Below are positions 11,700 to 23,300 of a DNA stretch of 64,000 nucleotides, piece after piece. The notes beneath the pieces are model-generated. The model worked only from the letters and a program-made list of their open reading frames with translations, did not search any database and had not been told where the DNA came from. The position numbers and the translations under genes are program-made. The stretch covers positions 1 through 64,000 of the forward strand of contig VYZB01000338.1 in the NCBI GenBank assembly GCA_013397455.1, read 5' to 3'. The stretch comes from Crotophaga sulcirostris. Its lineage: Eukaryota > Chordata > Aves > Cuculiformes > Crotophagidae. Numbering within the stretch: the stretch's first letter is position 1; each line of letters begins with the position of its first letter.

Positions 11700-13367
11700 A
11701 AGTGGTTCAGCTCTGAGGCTCTGCTAGGAAAGGCAGGAAAAATTAAACTGGTGTGTTGGAGAGAGAATAGTGCCGTCCTTGCTTACCTGAAGCTTGGCCT
11801 GGTCTCTCCAGAGGAGGAGTGCATCGTGTGAAAGCAGCTGCCAGAGGATGGCAGTAGAACCAGCACAGTGAAGGAGAAGCTCCACTGGAGTCACCAAAGC
11901 TGCTCCGCGTGCTGATATTCAGAGAGGCTGAACCACCCTCCCAGCCTTCCTGAGCCCAAAACCCTGCAGGACACTCCAAGTTCAAGGTTTGATCTGGAGA
12001 GCGCACGACCCTCTGTGCATCCCAGTGCCCCGGCAGTAGGACAGCACTGCTGACAGCAGCCTGCCAGAGCTGTTCCACCCAGGAGCAGCCTCAGAGCTGC
12101 TTTGGGACACAGGAGGAGCTGGGTGGCTCTTGGGGACTCTATTATCAATAGCTTGGTGCTGCCCAGCAGCCCAGCAGCGACCTGGGGCCACCTCGTGTCG
12201 CCTGTTAGGTGACATGCAGAACTTTTAGACTCAAGGAACAGAAAATCCAATTACCCACAGTGTGAGGTGGCAGCGGAAGGGGCATCCAGCAAGGGGAAGG
12301 CCAGGTGAAGCCCTGAGCCCTCAAAACCCTTTGGATGCAGGTGGAGCAAACAGTTCCCATGCTCTGAAGTTTGGCACAGTGACAAGTGAGCATCAGAAGA
12401 AAGGGATCCAGGACACTCATGTTTTGTGAACTGATTCAGTCAAACTGAAAAAGCATTGCTGCCGTGGAGCTGAGAGGTCACAGACACAAGGAGATATTGC
12501 CTGAGGGGCCTTCAGAGAGAGGATTGTGCCAGTGTTGGAAGGGAGGAAGAGTACTTTGTCAGTGTGAAGTTCTGCATTGATTGAAGGATTTAATCTTGAC
12601 TTTTCAGATGTTTATTTTTGCCCGTTGTGCTAAATTTTAATTAAAATTTCTTTGTGGATTTTTCATCAGGTGGCTCTGTCATTTGGGTTTCGAGATGCTT
12701 TGTATTTTCTGATGTTTAATCAGTTCTGTTCACAGGCTTTTTTTGCCCCTTTAAGATCACCTTCACAATAGGCTGTGCACAGAAAAATACAAATTTATTA
12801 AACAAACAGAGATCTCAGGGGACCAAAGAAACACTGCAGCTGCTGGCTATAATTTTCAAAGTGTACATTACCCGGAGTAGTACATTGAAAATGCAGTGTG
12901 GGGTGAAACTCATCACTATCATTTAAGGAGTACAATGTGGAGCAGAGAAATTGAAGCTGTTGATGCAGACAGGCTCAGCAGAAATGAGGGCACTAAAGTC
13001 TACTGGTATCTAGAACTGACTCATAAGTTTGGTTTCCAGCTCTGCCTCTGCTGTGGGGTCTGGCAGAGCCCTGGCTGAAGTGCTTGCACAGCCTTTGTGC
13101 TGGAGACACATCCAGAAAGGATGATTGAGAATGGAAACAAACTTTGCAGGAGATATTTGGGCTCAGTTGGTGGAGCAAGCAGGGAGAGGTGGCTGCACTG
13201 TGGTACTGTGATCTCATGACCCTGGAGGTCAGCCCACATGCTGTGAGCCTGGACAGAGCAGCAGGCTCTGTGCTGGGCACGCTGAGAGCACGTTCTTGGT
13301 TCTCCCTTAGAGAAAAGACAGGATTTGGCTGTGAGTCTGGCCTGGAAACCTGCTTCTTCTCTTTAAG
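11700..13367. other. Unique sequence, nothing recognised
   Basis: Frames of 111, 119 and 77 codons overlap on the minus strand at 11743-12250 in a GC-rich, stop-poor stretch. Their mutual overlap and lack of domain features argue against coding. The part from 12590 to 12830 is AT-rich. Confidence 0.4.
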
Positions 13368-13704
13368 TCACAGTATCACAGTATCACAAGGTTGGAAAGG
13401 ACCTCTGAGATCATCGAGTCCAACCTATAACCCCACACTAACACCAACCCATCATCTAAACCATGGCACTGAGTGCCTCAGCCAATCTCCTCTTAAACAC
13501 CTCCAGGGTTGGCGACTCCACCACCTCCCTGGGCAGCGCATTCCAATGGCCAATCACCCTTTCAGGGAAGAACTTTTACCAAATATCAAGCCTAAACTTT
13601 CCCTGATGAAGCTTTAGTCCATGCCCTCTAGTTCTGTCCCTGGTCACCTGAGAGAAGAGACCAACCCCTGCCTGACTACAACCTCCTTTTAGGCAGTTGT
13701 AGAG
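13368..13704 (-). mobile_element. Young-subfamily CR1 LINE (copy 7)
   Basis: Tail TCACAGTATCACAGTATCAC, 3' UTR with the CATCATCTAAACC variant, and the last ~85 codons of ORF2, truncated after the region for NCLKGGCSQ. Single-base losses break the frame near 13575. Confidence 0.95.
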
Positions 13705-13992
13705 TCATAAGCAACTGAAGTAAATGTTTGCTCACCCTGACTTGACATAGCCAAGTAACTGTACAAAGGCAGCTTTGAGGAGAGGGTTAAACATCAAGCA
13801 GAGTGATACAATGTGAAACAGCATCTGCAGAAAACCAGAAGTGAGGAGGGAGATGGGGGAGGTTCAAGCAATGAGGGCAACACCAGAGGAGGAGTCCCTG
13901 CACTTTAGCCTTTTCTTTTTCTCCTGTTCAGCTGCATCCAGAGCACAAAGCAGACAGCCAGTGAGTGCGGGGAGATGGCTTAAACTTGTCTG
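13705..13992. other. Unique spacer, nothing recognised
   Basis: Separates the upstream CR1 from the LTR. Its last five bases, GTCTG, are the proposed left target-site copy of that LTR. Confidence 0.4.
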
Positions 13993-14843
13993 GGTGTGAC
14001 TCTGTGCGTGTAAGAGTCAGTCCGAAGAACAGCATTTGTCTCAACATCACCTTCAGGGTACTTGGAGAGGTACCAAGAAGCAAAAGCCCTGAGAGAAAGA
14101 ACTGCGTGGTACGGGGATGCTGTGCTGCTCTCCGATACCCAGGACCTTGAAGAGATACCAAGAAGCAAACGTCTTGAGAGGAAGAACTGTGTGGTGGCAC
14201 GGGGAATGTCCTGCTCTCTGATAGCCAGGACTGGACTGAACAGCTGAGATAAGGCCACATGGGGGCTGTCCAGTAGATGGGCTCCACCAGCTGCATCAAC
14301 CACCTTGCCCCATCCCCTCCTGCCTCTGAGGCTGTAAGAGTCGGTCCAAGGGGCAGCGTGGTCTGGGGAATGTTCTGTTCTCCAACATGTGGGACTGGGT
14401 TGAAGAACAGCCCTTCCTGCCTGCAAGGCCAACGAAGAGGAACATGCAGAGAAGTGAAGTCTTGGTTGCAAAAGGAAGGCAGAGATTGGCCTCAACCACT
14501 GGGGGAGAGGAGGTGCCAGGTGTGTTGCTTAGCATAAACGATGGCTCCTAACTGAGCTTTGGTGAAGATCTTCTCCACCAAAGGATCACAACGAGGACTG
14601 GCAGGACGCTGTCTGGAGCCTGGAACCGCAGGGACACCTTTGGACCCATGGTGGTAGCTGTTATCCTCTTTCACTTTACCTTTTCATCACTCTGTCTATT
14701 GTGTGCTGCTTTATGGGCAAAACAATAACATAGCACTGTTTGATTGTAGTTCAACCCCTTGGTGTTGGGTTGCCTTCATTGATTTTTGCACTTCGAGATC
14801 ACAATAAACGAAACATCACGAGTCCACTGAGTGGACTGTGACA
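13993..14843 (+). mobile_element. Solo LTR of an ERVL-like avian endogenous retrovirus
   Basis: An LTR-like block of about 851 bases. It carries tandem 85-base repeats in its upstream half, a TTGCACTTCGAGATCACAAT segment, a polyadenylation signal AATAAA near 14803, and a 3' end of ...CTGTGACA preceded by a perfect hairpin AGTCCACT-G-AGTGGACT at 14821-14837. GTCTG occurs directly after the end (14844-14848) and directly before the proposed start (13988-13992), which fits the 5-bp duplication of class III elements. The start then reads GGTGTGAC, one change from TG. The family name is from resemblance to bird ERVL LTRs. No internal retroviral sequence flanks it, so it looks like a solo LTR left by recombination. 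Confidence 0.65.
14061..14233 (+). repeat. Tandem 85-bp repeat inside the LTR upstream half
   Basis: Two adjacent units begin CTTGGAGAGGTACCAAGAAG (14061) and CTTGAAGAGATACCAAGAAG (14146). Each continues through a GAAAGAACTG or GGAAGAACTG block, a CACGGGG-like block and a CTCTCTGATA-like block. A third, shorter relative near 14333-14400 keeps TAAGAGTCGGTCC, which is also seen upstream of unit 1. Repeats at this place in an LTR are commonly enhancer duplications. Confidence 0.7.
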
Positions 14844-16479
14844 GTCTGTTGTCCAGCCTAACACCCCATGGGGCCCACTGGGAACTGGAAACTGCTTGTT
14901 TGGGGTTTTTTTCCTACTGCGCACAGATCTGCACAGAGGGAAGGTATTTCATGGGCTTTGCTTCTCCTCAGTCACTCCAAGAGCCCAGAAGTATCTCAGG
15001 GGCCTCTGCAGAGCTATTTTTGACTTATGCTGATCCAGATGGGCCTCACGTAGAGCAAGGTGGTGGGACAGTCTGCTGTTTCTGAGAAAGAAAGAAGAAA
15101 GAAAAGACTAACAGCAACAGGAAAGACCCATGTTGTGAGTGCCTCCAGCATGGGGGAGGATGGAATCAGAGAGGAAGGGGAGATTCAGAAAGGTTTTAAA
15201 CCATTTCCATCTGAGACTTGCTCAGACAGTGTGCCATGAGCTGCCAGGTCAGAAGGGTTTATGGTGGATGAGAGCAGAGCGGGCGCCTCTGGAGCACAGG
15301 GACTGATCCAGCCTGCGCTGCAGACGTGCTCAGTGCATCCCATAGGGTCCTTTCTCCAGCTGCATTACAGACTGTGCATTTCACACAGGAATTAGGTTCC
15401 CCGTGTGTGCAGGCTACCACAGTAACACTCCCTGTTTACGTTCAGACACTGCTCTGTGCCCTTGGGCAGTCTGGCAGCAGGTTTGGGGGATGCTCAGGTC
15501 TCCCTCCATGGAGAGTGTGTGGGGCAAAGCCCTGTGGACTCTGCCTTTCCATGGCTCCTGGGCCATGCTACAACAGCACAGAAATGCTCTGGGAGCTTCC
15601 ACCACCCATCCCCTGCTTTTGGAGGTGAAGGGAGGCTCTGAGTGATGGAGGCTCAAGTGAGTGATGGTCTGCACCTTCTGGTGTATCAAAGTGCAGGTCC
15701 TGACCTTGTTGGTTGCATTTTTCCTTTTAGTGCTATTACAGTGTGAAATTGGTTTCGTTTTAACTCCCTTTCTCACCTGGCAGCTCAACATAACCCTTGA
15801 TTACACATATGCATTTTTTTAACATGTTGAAATGGTTTTCTATTCATAAACAATGTGGGGTTTATTTGTCTTTGTTTAACAAAGCTTAAATTTGAAGCTG
15901 CAGACTACCCAGTGCCTTCCCAGAGCATACACAAGCAGCACACGTCCCTTGCTGACAGCTCAAGCAGATCAGATATTATTTGCCAAGAGATTATTCATCC
16001 AGCATGGCTATTATTCACAGAGTAATTTTCCTATTATTCATCAAATTCTACTAGCCCACCAGCTGAATCCCAAACCTAGCAACCCTTGCTGCTCACCACT
16101 GTCAAAGCAAACTAGCCCACCTCCATATGGCCCCCGTGGTCCAGGAAAGGAGGAGTCTGAACCACTGACAACTCCAGTAGCATCTCTGGAGACCTACAGG
16201 ACAGGTCCCAGCAGACCAAGTCCATTGGAACAGCCCCAAGCCACGTTCTCAGGTCTTTGCTCACACCCCTCACCCCACTGATGAGGAAGATGGTGTTGCT
16301 GACTGTCACAAGCTCAAAAGCACTGCTGTAAGTGCTGCAAGATTGCCCGCAGCACGCCTGCTATTCCCAGGTTCAGTTCATGGTCCAGCTGCTACGGAAG
16401 AAACCTCTGGTGTTGGGACCCTGGGGGGACACCAGGGGAGAAGCTCTCCACAGCTTGTCTTAGAAGCAAGCAATCACAT
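14844..16479. other. Unique sequence with one AT-rich candidate element
   Basis: No coding evidence. The part near 15940-16060 has closely spaced ATTATTCA motifs (about 15985, 16009 and 16033), unlike its surroundings, and may be a conserved noncoding element. Frames of 100-129 codons occur on both strands and overlap one another. Confidence 0.35.
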
Positions 16480-16780
16480 TGCAGGTACTTCATATAATTT
16501 CTTTCATAAAATATTGCTGGATATTAAACCTAACCTGATTTCCTGGGTTAAAGCACTTTTCTGGAAGTGGTTATTTTATTAACATTTTATTTTTACATCT
16601 TAATTCTTGGATTAATTTCTTGATTCATTTCGGAGCACAATTGTCATGCAGTTAATGAAATAAGTAATATTTTCTCATTCCAAGAAATCTCATTAAGCTA
16701 ATTAGCATGCTCCACTGGCAGATGATTTTGATTATACTCTATTAAATGTGTATGTTATTTATTTCTTTGCTTGCTAGGCC
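16480..16780. promoter_or_regulatory. Candidate conserved noncoding element (AT-rich, homeobox-type sites)
   Basis: A compact AT-rich block. It contains GCTAATTAGCATGC near 16694, several TTAAT/ATTAA cores, and an AATTGTCATGCAGTTAATGA segment. It has no repeat similarity and no open frame of note. Such composition is typical of vertebrate developmental enhancers, but without an alignment this is only a guess. Confidence 0.25.
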
Positions 16781-17528
16781 CTGTCTCCTCCCTCACCATC
16801 TGAGGTTGAGGCAAGAATAAAGCAAAGACCTTTGTCCTCCTTGGAGAAGAGTCACTGCTAGCTGGTGTAAAGAGCAAGGAGGCTGATGTCCACCCAGGTC
16901 AAAGGGGAGACCTTCCTCTGCATCAGTGGGTGAGCACCCTTACTCCACTGTTGCAATCCATTACAGAAGCTCCCTCTATGTAATGTGAGAGGCCAAAGAG
17001 ACATGGTTCAGTGTGACCAGTCCAACTCCTTGTTCTGTCTCCTTTTCTGGTGCCAGAGGTCCAAGGCATGTTCTGCTTTAGTGAGATGCTCACTCTCCAG
17101 GATTTTTTTTGAACCTTTGGTCCAAGGTCATTTCTGATGAAAAGAACTGTTTGTGTGTGTCCTTCATGTGGATCCATGCACAAACCGGCACCAAATCAGG
17201 TGGAAGTATGTTGTTAAACTATGCAAAATGATGTCTAGACACACTCATTTCTATTTGATTATAATTCAGCTGAGATCAGTTACTGACAGGCTGACACTAA
17301 ATCAAACAGAAAAAAATACCTGGATGCTGCTTCCTCCACCTGTAAATCAAAACCAGTGAATCAATTCTGTCAGCCACTCATGGAGGGCTCAGACATCATG
17401 AAATTTCTTTTTGAGCTTCAAGTTCCAACAAGGACCAGTTTACAAAGGGGGATGTAGGAGCCAGGCTGACTTGCAGCTCATTCATTCAAATAAGTTGCAA
17501 CTGTGTGAAATGCATGAGGCAAACTTAG
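16781..17528. other. Unique sequence, nothing recognised
   Basis: No repeat or exon seen. It ends at the left copy of the short duplication flanking the next CR1. Confidence 0.4.
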
Positions 17529-17590
17529 AGGTTGGACTCAATGATCTCAGAGGTCCTTTCCAACCTTGTAATACTGTGATACTGTGAAAC
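17529..17590 (+). mobile_element. Young-subfamily CR1 LINE (copy 8), 62-base fragment
   Basis: Only the last part of the 3' UTR and the TACTGTGATACTGTGA tail were inserted. AAACTTAGAGGT flanks it on both sides (17521-17532 and 17587-17598, overlapping the element edges). This defines the insert almost to the base and suggests a 10-12 bp target-site duplication. Confidence 0.9.
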
Positions 17591-17598
17591 TTAGAGGT

Positions 17599-19896
17599 GA
17601 CTGCAGCAGTATGAAGCTCTTCGTTGACCGACCAAGTTCAAGGATGAAACCTACCTCTAACACACACAAATCAAACACTCAACAAACTGAGCACACTGGG
17701 ATCCTCCCCAGGGTTCCGAAGCTCCCTGAGCTCTGTGGAACTGAGAAATGGCTCTGTGCTTGGTAGGAAGGCTGGGACCCATCTTTACTATCAGAAATAA
17801 AGGGAGAAAGGACTTTAGGTCCCAGCAGGCCCATGCAGGATGTTCAGCTTTGCACCCTGATGGCTCTGCGTCCCTTGATGCATCCTGGATCATACGGGGA
17901 AGGATCACAGATAGCAATATAAGCAAAGATTCTGAAGAAAGCCCAGAGGCTGTGGGATGCTCTGTGGAAGAGCACAAAACCTCCTTTCCAGAGCATTCCA
18001 GGTTCTGGTCTTCTGTAAACCAGCAGCTTTTTAGCCTCTGAAACACAAGGAAATAAGGCAGAGGAGAAAATGGCTTTTCCACTGCATTACTGGGGGATGT
18101 GACCAAACACCTTCACAATTCTACCATGAGAACAGCTTTCAGCTCTCTTAGCATCCCCACTGAGAAAAATTGCAACTCCAATCCCTTTCCTAAGGTATTC
18201 TGAAAGTATTTCCTGTGTTGGTTTTCAGCAAAATCCAAGCATTACCTCCTAAACAGTGGCAGCCCAGAACAACCCCCTACTTTACCTCTTCATCTGCTTA
18301 ATTATCACCATCCCAGGGCCCCAAAAATTCCAGAGCAACCTTTGTCATTGTTTTCACTTTTGGAATCACAGCTGACAATTTTGCCACTCCTGAAGCTCTG
18401 AAATGTTACTCTTGCCTACGGAAATGATCAGTTTATTGACTTCAACTTCTCTTACAATACTGCTGGATGGAGGATGATAACTTGATTCCCTTTTCCCCTG
18501 CCTGGCAGCCTGATTGTAGTTCCTGGTCACCAGTCACATATGGCTCCTCTGGTCCCTCCACAGCACAGACCATGGCATGTTGAAGGTGAAGGGGCTTTCT
18601 GAAAACCCATTCCACAAGAGGAGATGGGAATTTGGTACAGAGCAGCTCCCGTTAGACAGCAAGCAGCAGAGAAATGGTGTTTGACAGGATTCTGAACTAA
18701 TTTAGCACAAAAGCGTTTCAGTCTGAATAAAGAAATGAAATATTCTGATATGGGTCAAATATTCTAACCCCAACTGAATGAAAAACTGAATGTCTTTGCA
18801 GAAAAAAATGAAAGCAGGTATTGGAATCACATCTCCCAGTTGAAAAGCATTTGACAGAAAATTCCTACAAGAGGCTTCATGGACTCCAGCCAAGGAAATG
18901 CCAGAGAGAGAGCAAGCTTGTTTATGCACCCACTTGTTGACAGCACTGTCCTGCCCAACTCTGACAAGCATTTTATTGCTGGCCATTCCCCTTGGAAGTG
19001 CTGCCAACATCTGCTGCTGGATTTCAGTTTTACATAAAAGAATATAGCAGGCTTCATGCTTTCTTACCAAGAAAAAAATGGGATGACATATAGAGCATTT
19101 AATCATGTGCCAAAGAAGGGTGAGGTGTGAATGCCCCATTGAGCACTCTGGTGGATGCTTTGAAAGGGGTGGGAGAGGGAGGAACCCTTTGATGCTTACC
19201 AGGGGGCTTCAGAATTAACTTGTTTCTCAGTGCAGCCTGGTGAGGCCAGGTGGAAACCACACGTGATTTGCTCCTGAGCAGAATGTGTTCCTCCCTTTGG
19301 GTTTCATTAAAAGGTGAGTGATGCTCCTGCGGGCAATGAGTGTGGAGAGTTAATGAGGCTCCAAGGAAGACATTTCCTGCAGGACATTGTTTTTTTTTTC
19401 TTTAAGCTGAAGCTCAAGGTTTTCCATTTGTCATTAAAAGGGCTGTGGTGCTCTAACAGGGTTGCTGGTATTGAAGCACAGAGACCTAGGCAAGATGTCA
19501 CAAAGGGAGAGGATTGTTCAGGCACACACAGCAAGGAAAGGGCATTGGAGGGTTCTTCCAGGGAACATATTAATGTTTGCACCTTATTTCTGGTCTAGAT
19601 TTGCTTGTGTCTGACATTCAACTCCTGTTTTTTGTCACACTTGTGTATGCTGGAGAGAAAGATTTGTTATGATTTTTCATAGAAAAGGGGAGTTTTATGC
19701 ACTGGGAAAAATGTTATTCACTGGAGTTGTGCCTTGGTTGGCCCTTGCAGGACTGGCTAGTCCAGATTTCTGGTCAGGAGCTGAATGATAACATACATTG
19801 GGACCACCTGAAAGCTGAAGCCTTGATTAAAACAAGGAAACAAAGCTGGGCACTGTTACAAAGGGCAGCGGAGGAACCCTGTGCTTCTAAGAAAAT
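17599..19896. other. Unique sequence, nothing recognised
   Basis: A 149-codon minus-strand frame (17657-18106) and a 145-codon minus-strand frame (18702-19139) are the longest. Neither shows a domain, a signal peptide or splice borders. No repeats seen. Confidence 0.4.
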
Positions 19897-19964
19897 TCAC
19901 AGTATCACAGTATCACAGTATTACAAGGTTGGAAAGGACCTCTGAAATCGTCGAGTCCAACCTA
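19897..19964 (-). mobile_element. Young-subfamily CR1 LINE (copy 9), 68-base fragment
   Basis: It consists of the tail, with three CACAGTAT-type units, and the first ~45 bases of the 3' UTR complement, ending at GAGTCCAACCT. AAAATT is present on both sides (19892-19897 and 19967-19972), a possible short target-site duplication. Confidence 0.9.
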
Positions 19965-20437
19965 AAAAAATTGTGTCTGTTCCTCGCTGCTCACTGGTCA
20001 GGGGTGCCATGCAAACACATCCTGTCCTCCTAGGACACCTCCTAGTAACCCCTGTCATGGAGATCTAGGAACCATAAGTAGCTATTTTAGAAAGGATGGC
20101 TCATTGGGTTATTTAACCAGCAGTTAGGTTAAAACACACACAGGAAGGTCAAGGACAGACTTAGCACTCCATGGTAAGACATACACAGGGCACTTGCCCT
20201 CTTAAACGTGCAAGCACAAGCAATCTTTGCAGAGCTGTTACGCCACTGATGATTGCATTGCAGGTGCTTTGGAAAGACCTGCTGCCAGAATGAGTGGTCT
20301 CCTTTCAGCCCCCATTGCTCACACTTCAGGAACTGGCCACAGATCCCAGAGAATGGATTTAAACCTTTGCTCTTACTCCGGGCCCACAACTATGGGACTG
20401 GTGTCACCATGGCAAAAATGAAAACACCCTTCAGAAT
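19965..20437. other. Unique spacer, nothing recognised
   Basis: No repeat or exon seen between two minus-strand CR1 copies. Confidence 0.4.
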
Positions 20438-20805
20438 CATCACAGCATCACAGTATCACAAAGTTGGAAAGGACCTCTGAGATTATCAAGTCCAACCTAT
20501 AATCCAACACTAACACCAACCCATCATCTAAACCATGGCACTGAGTGCCTCAGCCAATCTCCTCTTAAACACCTCCAGGGTTGGCGACTCCACCACCTCC
20601 CTGGGCAGCGCATTCCAATGGCCAATCACCCTTTCAGGGAAGAACTTTTCCCTAATATCAAGCCTAAACCTTCCCTGATGAAGCTTGGGTCCATGTCCTC
20701 TAGTTCTGTCTCTGGTCACCTGAGAGAAGAGACCCACCCCTGCCTGACTGCAACCTCCTTTTAGGCAGTTGTAGAGAGCAATAAGGTCTCCCCTGAGCCT
20801 CCTCG
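20438..20805 (-). mobile_element. Young-subfamily CR1 LINE (copy 10)
   Basis: The tail, 3' UTR with the CATCATCTAAACC variant, and ORF2 back to the RRLRGDLI codons. The terminal ~90 ORF2 codons are open without a frameshift. The 5' truncation is within CCTGAGCCTCCTC. Confidence 0.95.
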
Positions 20806-21431
20806 TTTTTAGACTTGACATCATTGGTTTCTTCACCAGCAGTGATTTGATCTGCAAGGCCCACATTTCTGATTTCCAAGTTCACACTTGAACTAAGGTC
20901 TTGGATCAGTTTTTCCTGGAGAGTTCACAGAGCTGTTGCCTTTCAATTGCAAGGCTAACCCATCAATCTCACTATGGAGAAGTCCAGAATTAGTATTAAA
21001 CCAACAAGTAAAAATTGACATGTAAGGGCCTGGGAAAAAATGAGGCAGGTGTAAGTGAAGGTGGGTATGATAGGGTATGATATAAACCTGGGTTTAGATA
21101 GAGCACATGTGATCTTCAATCAAGCATGGCATGATACAATCCCTCCAGAGAGTCAAGAGAGACCAAGGAGATAACCTGGTAACAGGGGAGAAGATCACAC
21201 CATGGTGAGTGGCACATGACACTCACTGAAGCGTGGACTGCCCGTCACCCACCAAGCCACTACCATTTATCTGCCCTGGGCAGGACAGGTGACACAGAAC
21301 AATGATGGGCATAAGACATGCACCTTGAAAGCACTGATCAGGGGAATATATATTTCCCTCAGAAAAATATATGATTTTCTATTAAAAGTCTCTTCTGACC
21401 CAATGATTTTTTGGCAACAGAGCTTCTTCTT
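20806..21431. other. Unique spacer, nothing recognised
   Basis: Contains a small direct repeat, GGGTATGAT twice near 21063-21083. No exon or other repeat seen. Confidence 0.4.
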
Positions 21432-21728
21432 TCACAGTGTCACAGTATCACAAGGTTGGAAAGGACCTCTGAGATCATCCAGTCCAACCTATAACCCAAC
21501 ACCAACCCAGCATCTAAACCATGGCACTGAGTGCCTCAGCCAATCTCCTCTTAAACACCTCCAGGGTTGGCGATTCCACCACCTCCCTGGGCAGCGCATT
21601 CCAATGGCCAATCACCCTTCCAGGGAAGAACTTTTTACTAATATCAGGTCTAAACTTTCCGTGACAAAGCTTGAGTCCATGTCCTCTAATTCTGTCCCTG
21701 GTCACCTGAGAGAAGAGACCATCCCCTG
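21432..21728 (-). mobile_element. Young-subfamily CR1 LINE (copy 11)
   Basis: Tail TTCACAGTGTCACAGTATCA, the CAGCATCTAAACC variant with the shorter ACACCAACC spacing, and ORF2 back to the FSQVTRDR codons. The frame is open through the copy. Confidence 0.95.
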
Positions 21729-21889
21729 GTTCTCTATCCTCTGTCAATGTTTTATTATACTGAAACTATGCAGAGTGTAACATTGAGGAGGGAGTGCATC
21801 TGTCTTATGATGTAAGGCATTGAGGTGCTTCTTGATACAATGCTGACCATGACGAGTCTTTGCAGTGCTGAGGTAGAAGCTGTGTTTAC
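21729..21889. other. Unique sequence, nothing recognised
   Basis: Short interval before a candidate noncoding element. Confidence 0.35.
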
Positions 21890-22320
21890 TCTGATCCACA
21901 CTTCATCATCATCTATCACTAATTAATCTACGATTACTGTAAAGTGTTAGTGATCCTTGCCCTGCCAAAATGCATTTCTCCCTCAGCTACTCTTTAGCCA
22001 ATGTAAGCAAAATCATATTGGCATGGTGATTAAGGATTATGAAGAGGAGACATTATCATCTCTGAATAATTTAATGAATGCACACTTAACATGAATTGTG
22101 GCTGTAAAATCAGGCTGGCTGCATGTCGGGAAAGACTTCTTTGTTATCACATTTATGGCTTCTTTACTGCTTTATGATAGCTCCAGGTAGGGCTATCATA
22201 AAGGCTTAAAAATATCATAATAATTCACCATCAAAAAGTGTAGTTATTACAGATTTAGTGACGCTTCTCCTGTAATGCTTTCTATCTGTTCGGATACAGA
22301 CTTTGGAAAAAATAAATTAA
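21890..22320. promoter_or_regulatory. Candidate conserved noncoding element
   Basis: An AT-rich, low-CpG, repeat-free block. It contains TAATTAATC, ATAATTTAATGAATG, a GTTATTACAG segment and paired TATGATAG/CTATCATA elements around 22172-22201 that could form a small hairpin. It carries no open frame of note. The regulatory reading is inferred from composition only. Confidence 0.25.
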
Positions 22321-23080
22321 TGTACCCCAGACCCCTGCCTCAGAGACCCCCCTGCTCCTGGGACAGGGGTGCAACTGGAGCTGCAGACCAACCATGGAAC
22401 AAAAAATGGCCAGCTGGAGCTCCACAAGCCATTCACTTTACAGTTCATTGATCAAACCAAAACCAATTGCACTGACAAATAATTATTTCCAGCCCAACCA
22501 AAGCAAGACAAATCCAAACAAATTTTTGTTTGCTAAGAGATGAAAATGAAGAAAAGAAAAATTTCTGTGGCTCAGTCCAGATTTCTGTCTCTTCTGGAAT
22601 GAAAGTATGCGTTTACACTTTCCTTTTAAAGTCTTGGACCTAAGTCTATTTTGCAGGCTGGATTAGCTCAAGATCCCAGTGGTCCAGACGCCGGGGACAT
22701 CTGTAGGCAGCAAGGTAAAAGGTGATCCAGAGGGAGGTGTTGGGATCTGTACCAACAGCATGGAGTACCATGTTGTGCTCTGATGTCTTGTGTAGACTAG
22801 TGACATTGGACTGCCTTCTGTCGCCACCAACCAGCCTCAAAGGGCACCCTTGCCCCAGGGAGGACATATTCACCTGCCATCTTCTGCCTTAGTGCCATTT
22901 CCCAACAGAACCACACTTATGCACACAGAAAGCTGTGATGCCTGTCAGTCAACACTAGACAACAGCTGCAAGCTTTTTGTTACAGGACACATCTCCTCTG
23001 GACATCAGAATCTGCCATGGGTGATGAGTTCCTGAAATCCAACTCTGGTTACACCCATGCATATCTCAGACTGGGATCTA
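22321..23080. other. Unique sequence, nothing recognised
   Basis: No repeat or exon that I can support. Confidence 0.4.
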
Positions 23081-23160
23081 GGACAACTCTCTGTGGCCAT
23101 CTCTCAGCAGCCAGCTCTCTGCAGGACAACTCTCCATGGGGAAAACTCTGCGTGAGCACA
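23081..23160 (-). repeat. Degenerate ~15-bp minisatellite, minus-strand orientation
   Basis: Read on the minus strand, the block splits into about five units close to CACAGAGAGTTGTCC. Examples are CCATGGAGAGTTGTCC, TGCAGAGAGCTGGC and CACAGAGAGTTGTCC. The same unit recurs in the opposite orientation at 23252-23300 and 23844-23930. Confidence 0.65.
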
Positions 23161-23251
23161 ATTCTGACCGAAAACCTAACCATAAGCCTAAGCTGAACTC
23201 ATGCCTTAATCCTGACACTAACTCTAATGACTCCTCACAAACAGTTACCTC
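23161..23251. repeat. Telomere-like degenerate core between inverted minisatellite arms
   Basis: The stretch has repeated CCTAA-type hexamer variants: AACCTAACC, AAGCCTAAGC, CCTTAATCC and ACACTAACTCTAA. They resemble a badly decayed CCCTAA array. There is no perfect TTAGGG run, so an interstitial telomere origin is only one reading. Confidence 0.35.
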
Positions 23252-23300
23252 TGCAGAGCTGTCCCCATGAAGAGAAGTCCCAGTGGAGAGTTGGCCACAG
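23252..23300 (+). repeat. Degenerate ~15-bp minisatellite, plus-strand orientation (part 1)
   Basis: About three units: CTGCAGAGCTGTCC, CCATGAAGAGAAGTCC and CAGTGGAGAGTTGGC, followed by CACAG, where the CR1 interrupts the array. Confidence 0.65.

Noticed and set aside
23161..23251. True interstitial telomere repeat
   Set aside because: No intact TTAGGG/CCCTAA unit run, only similar hexamers, so it is reported as telomere-like rather than as a telomere array.
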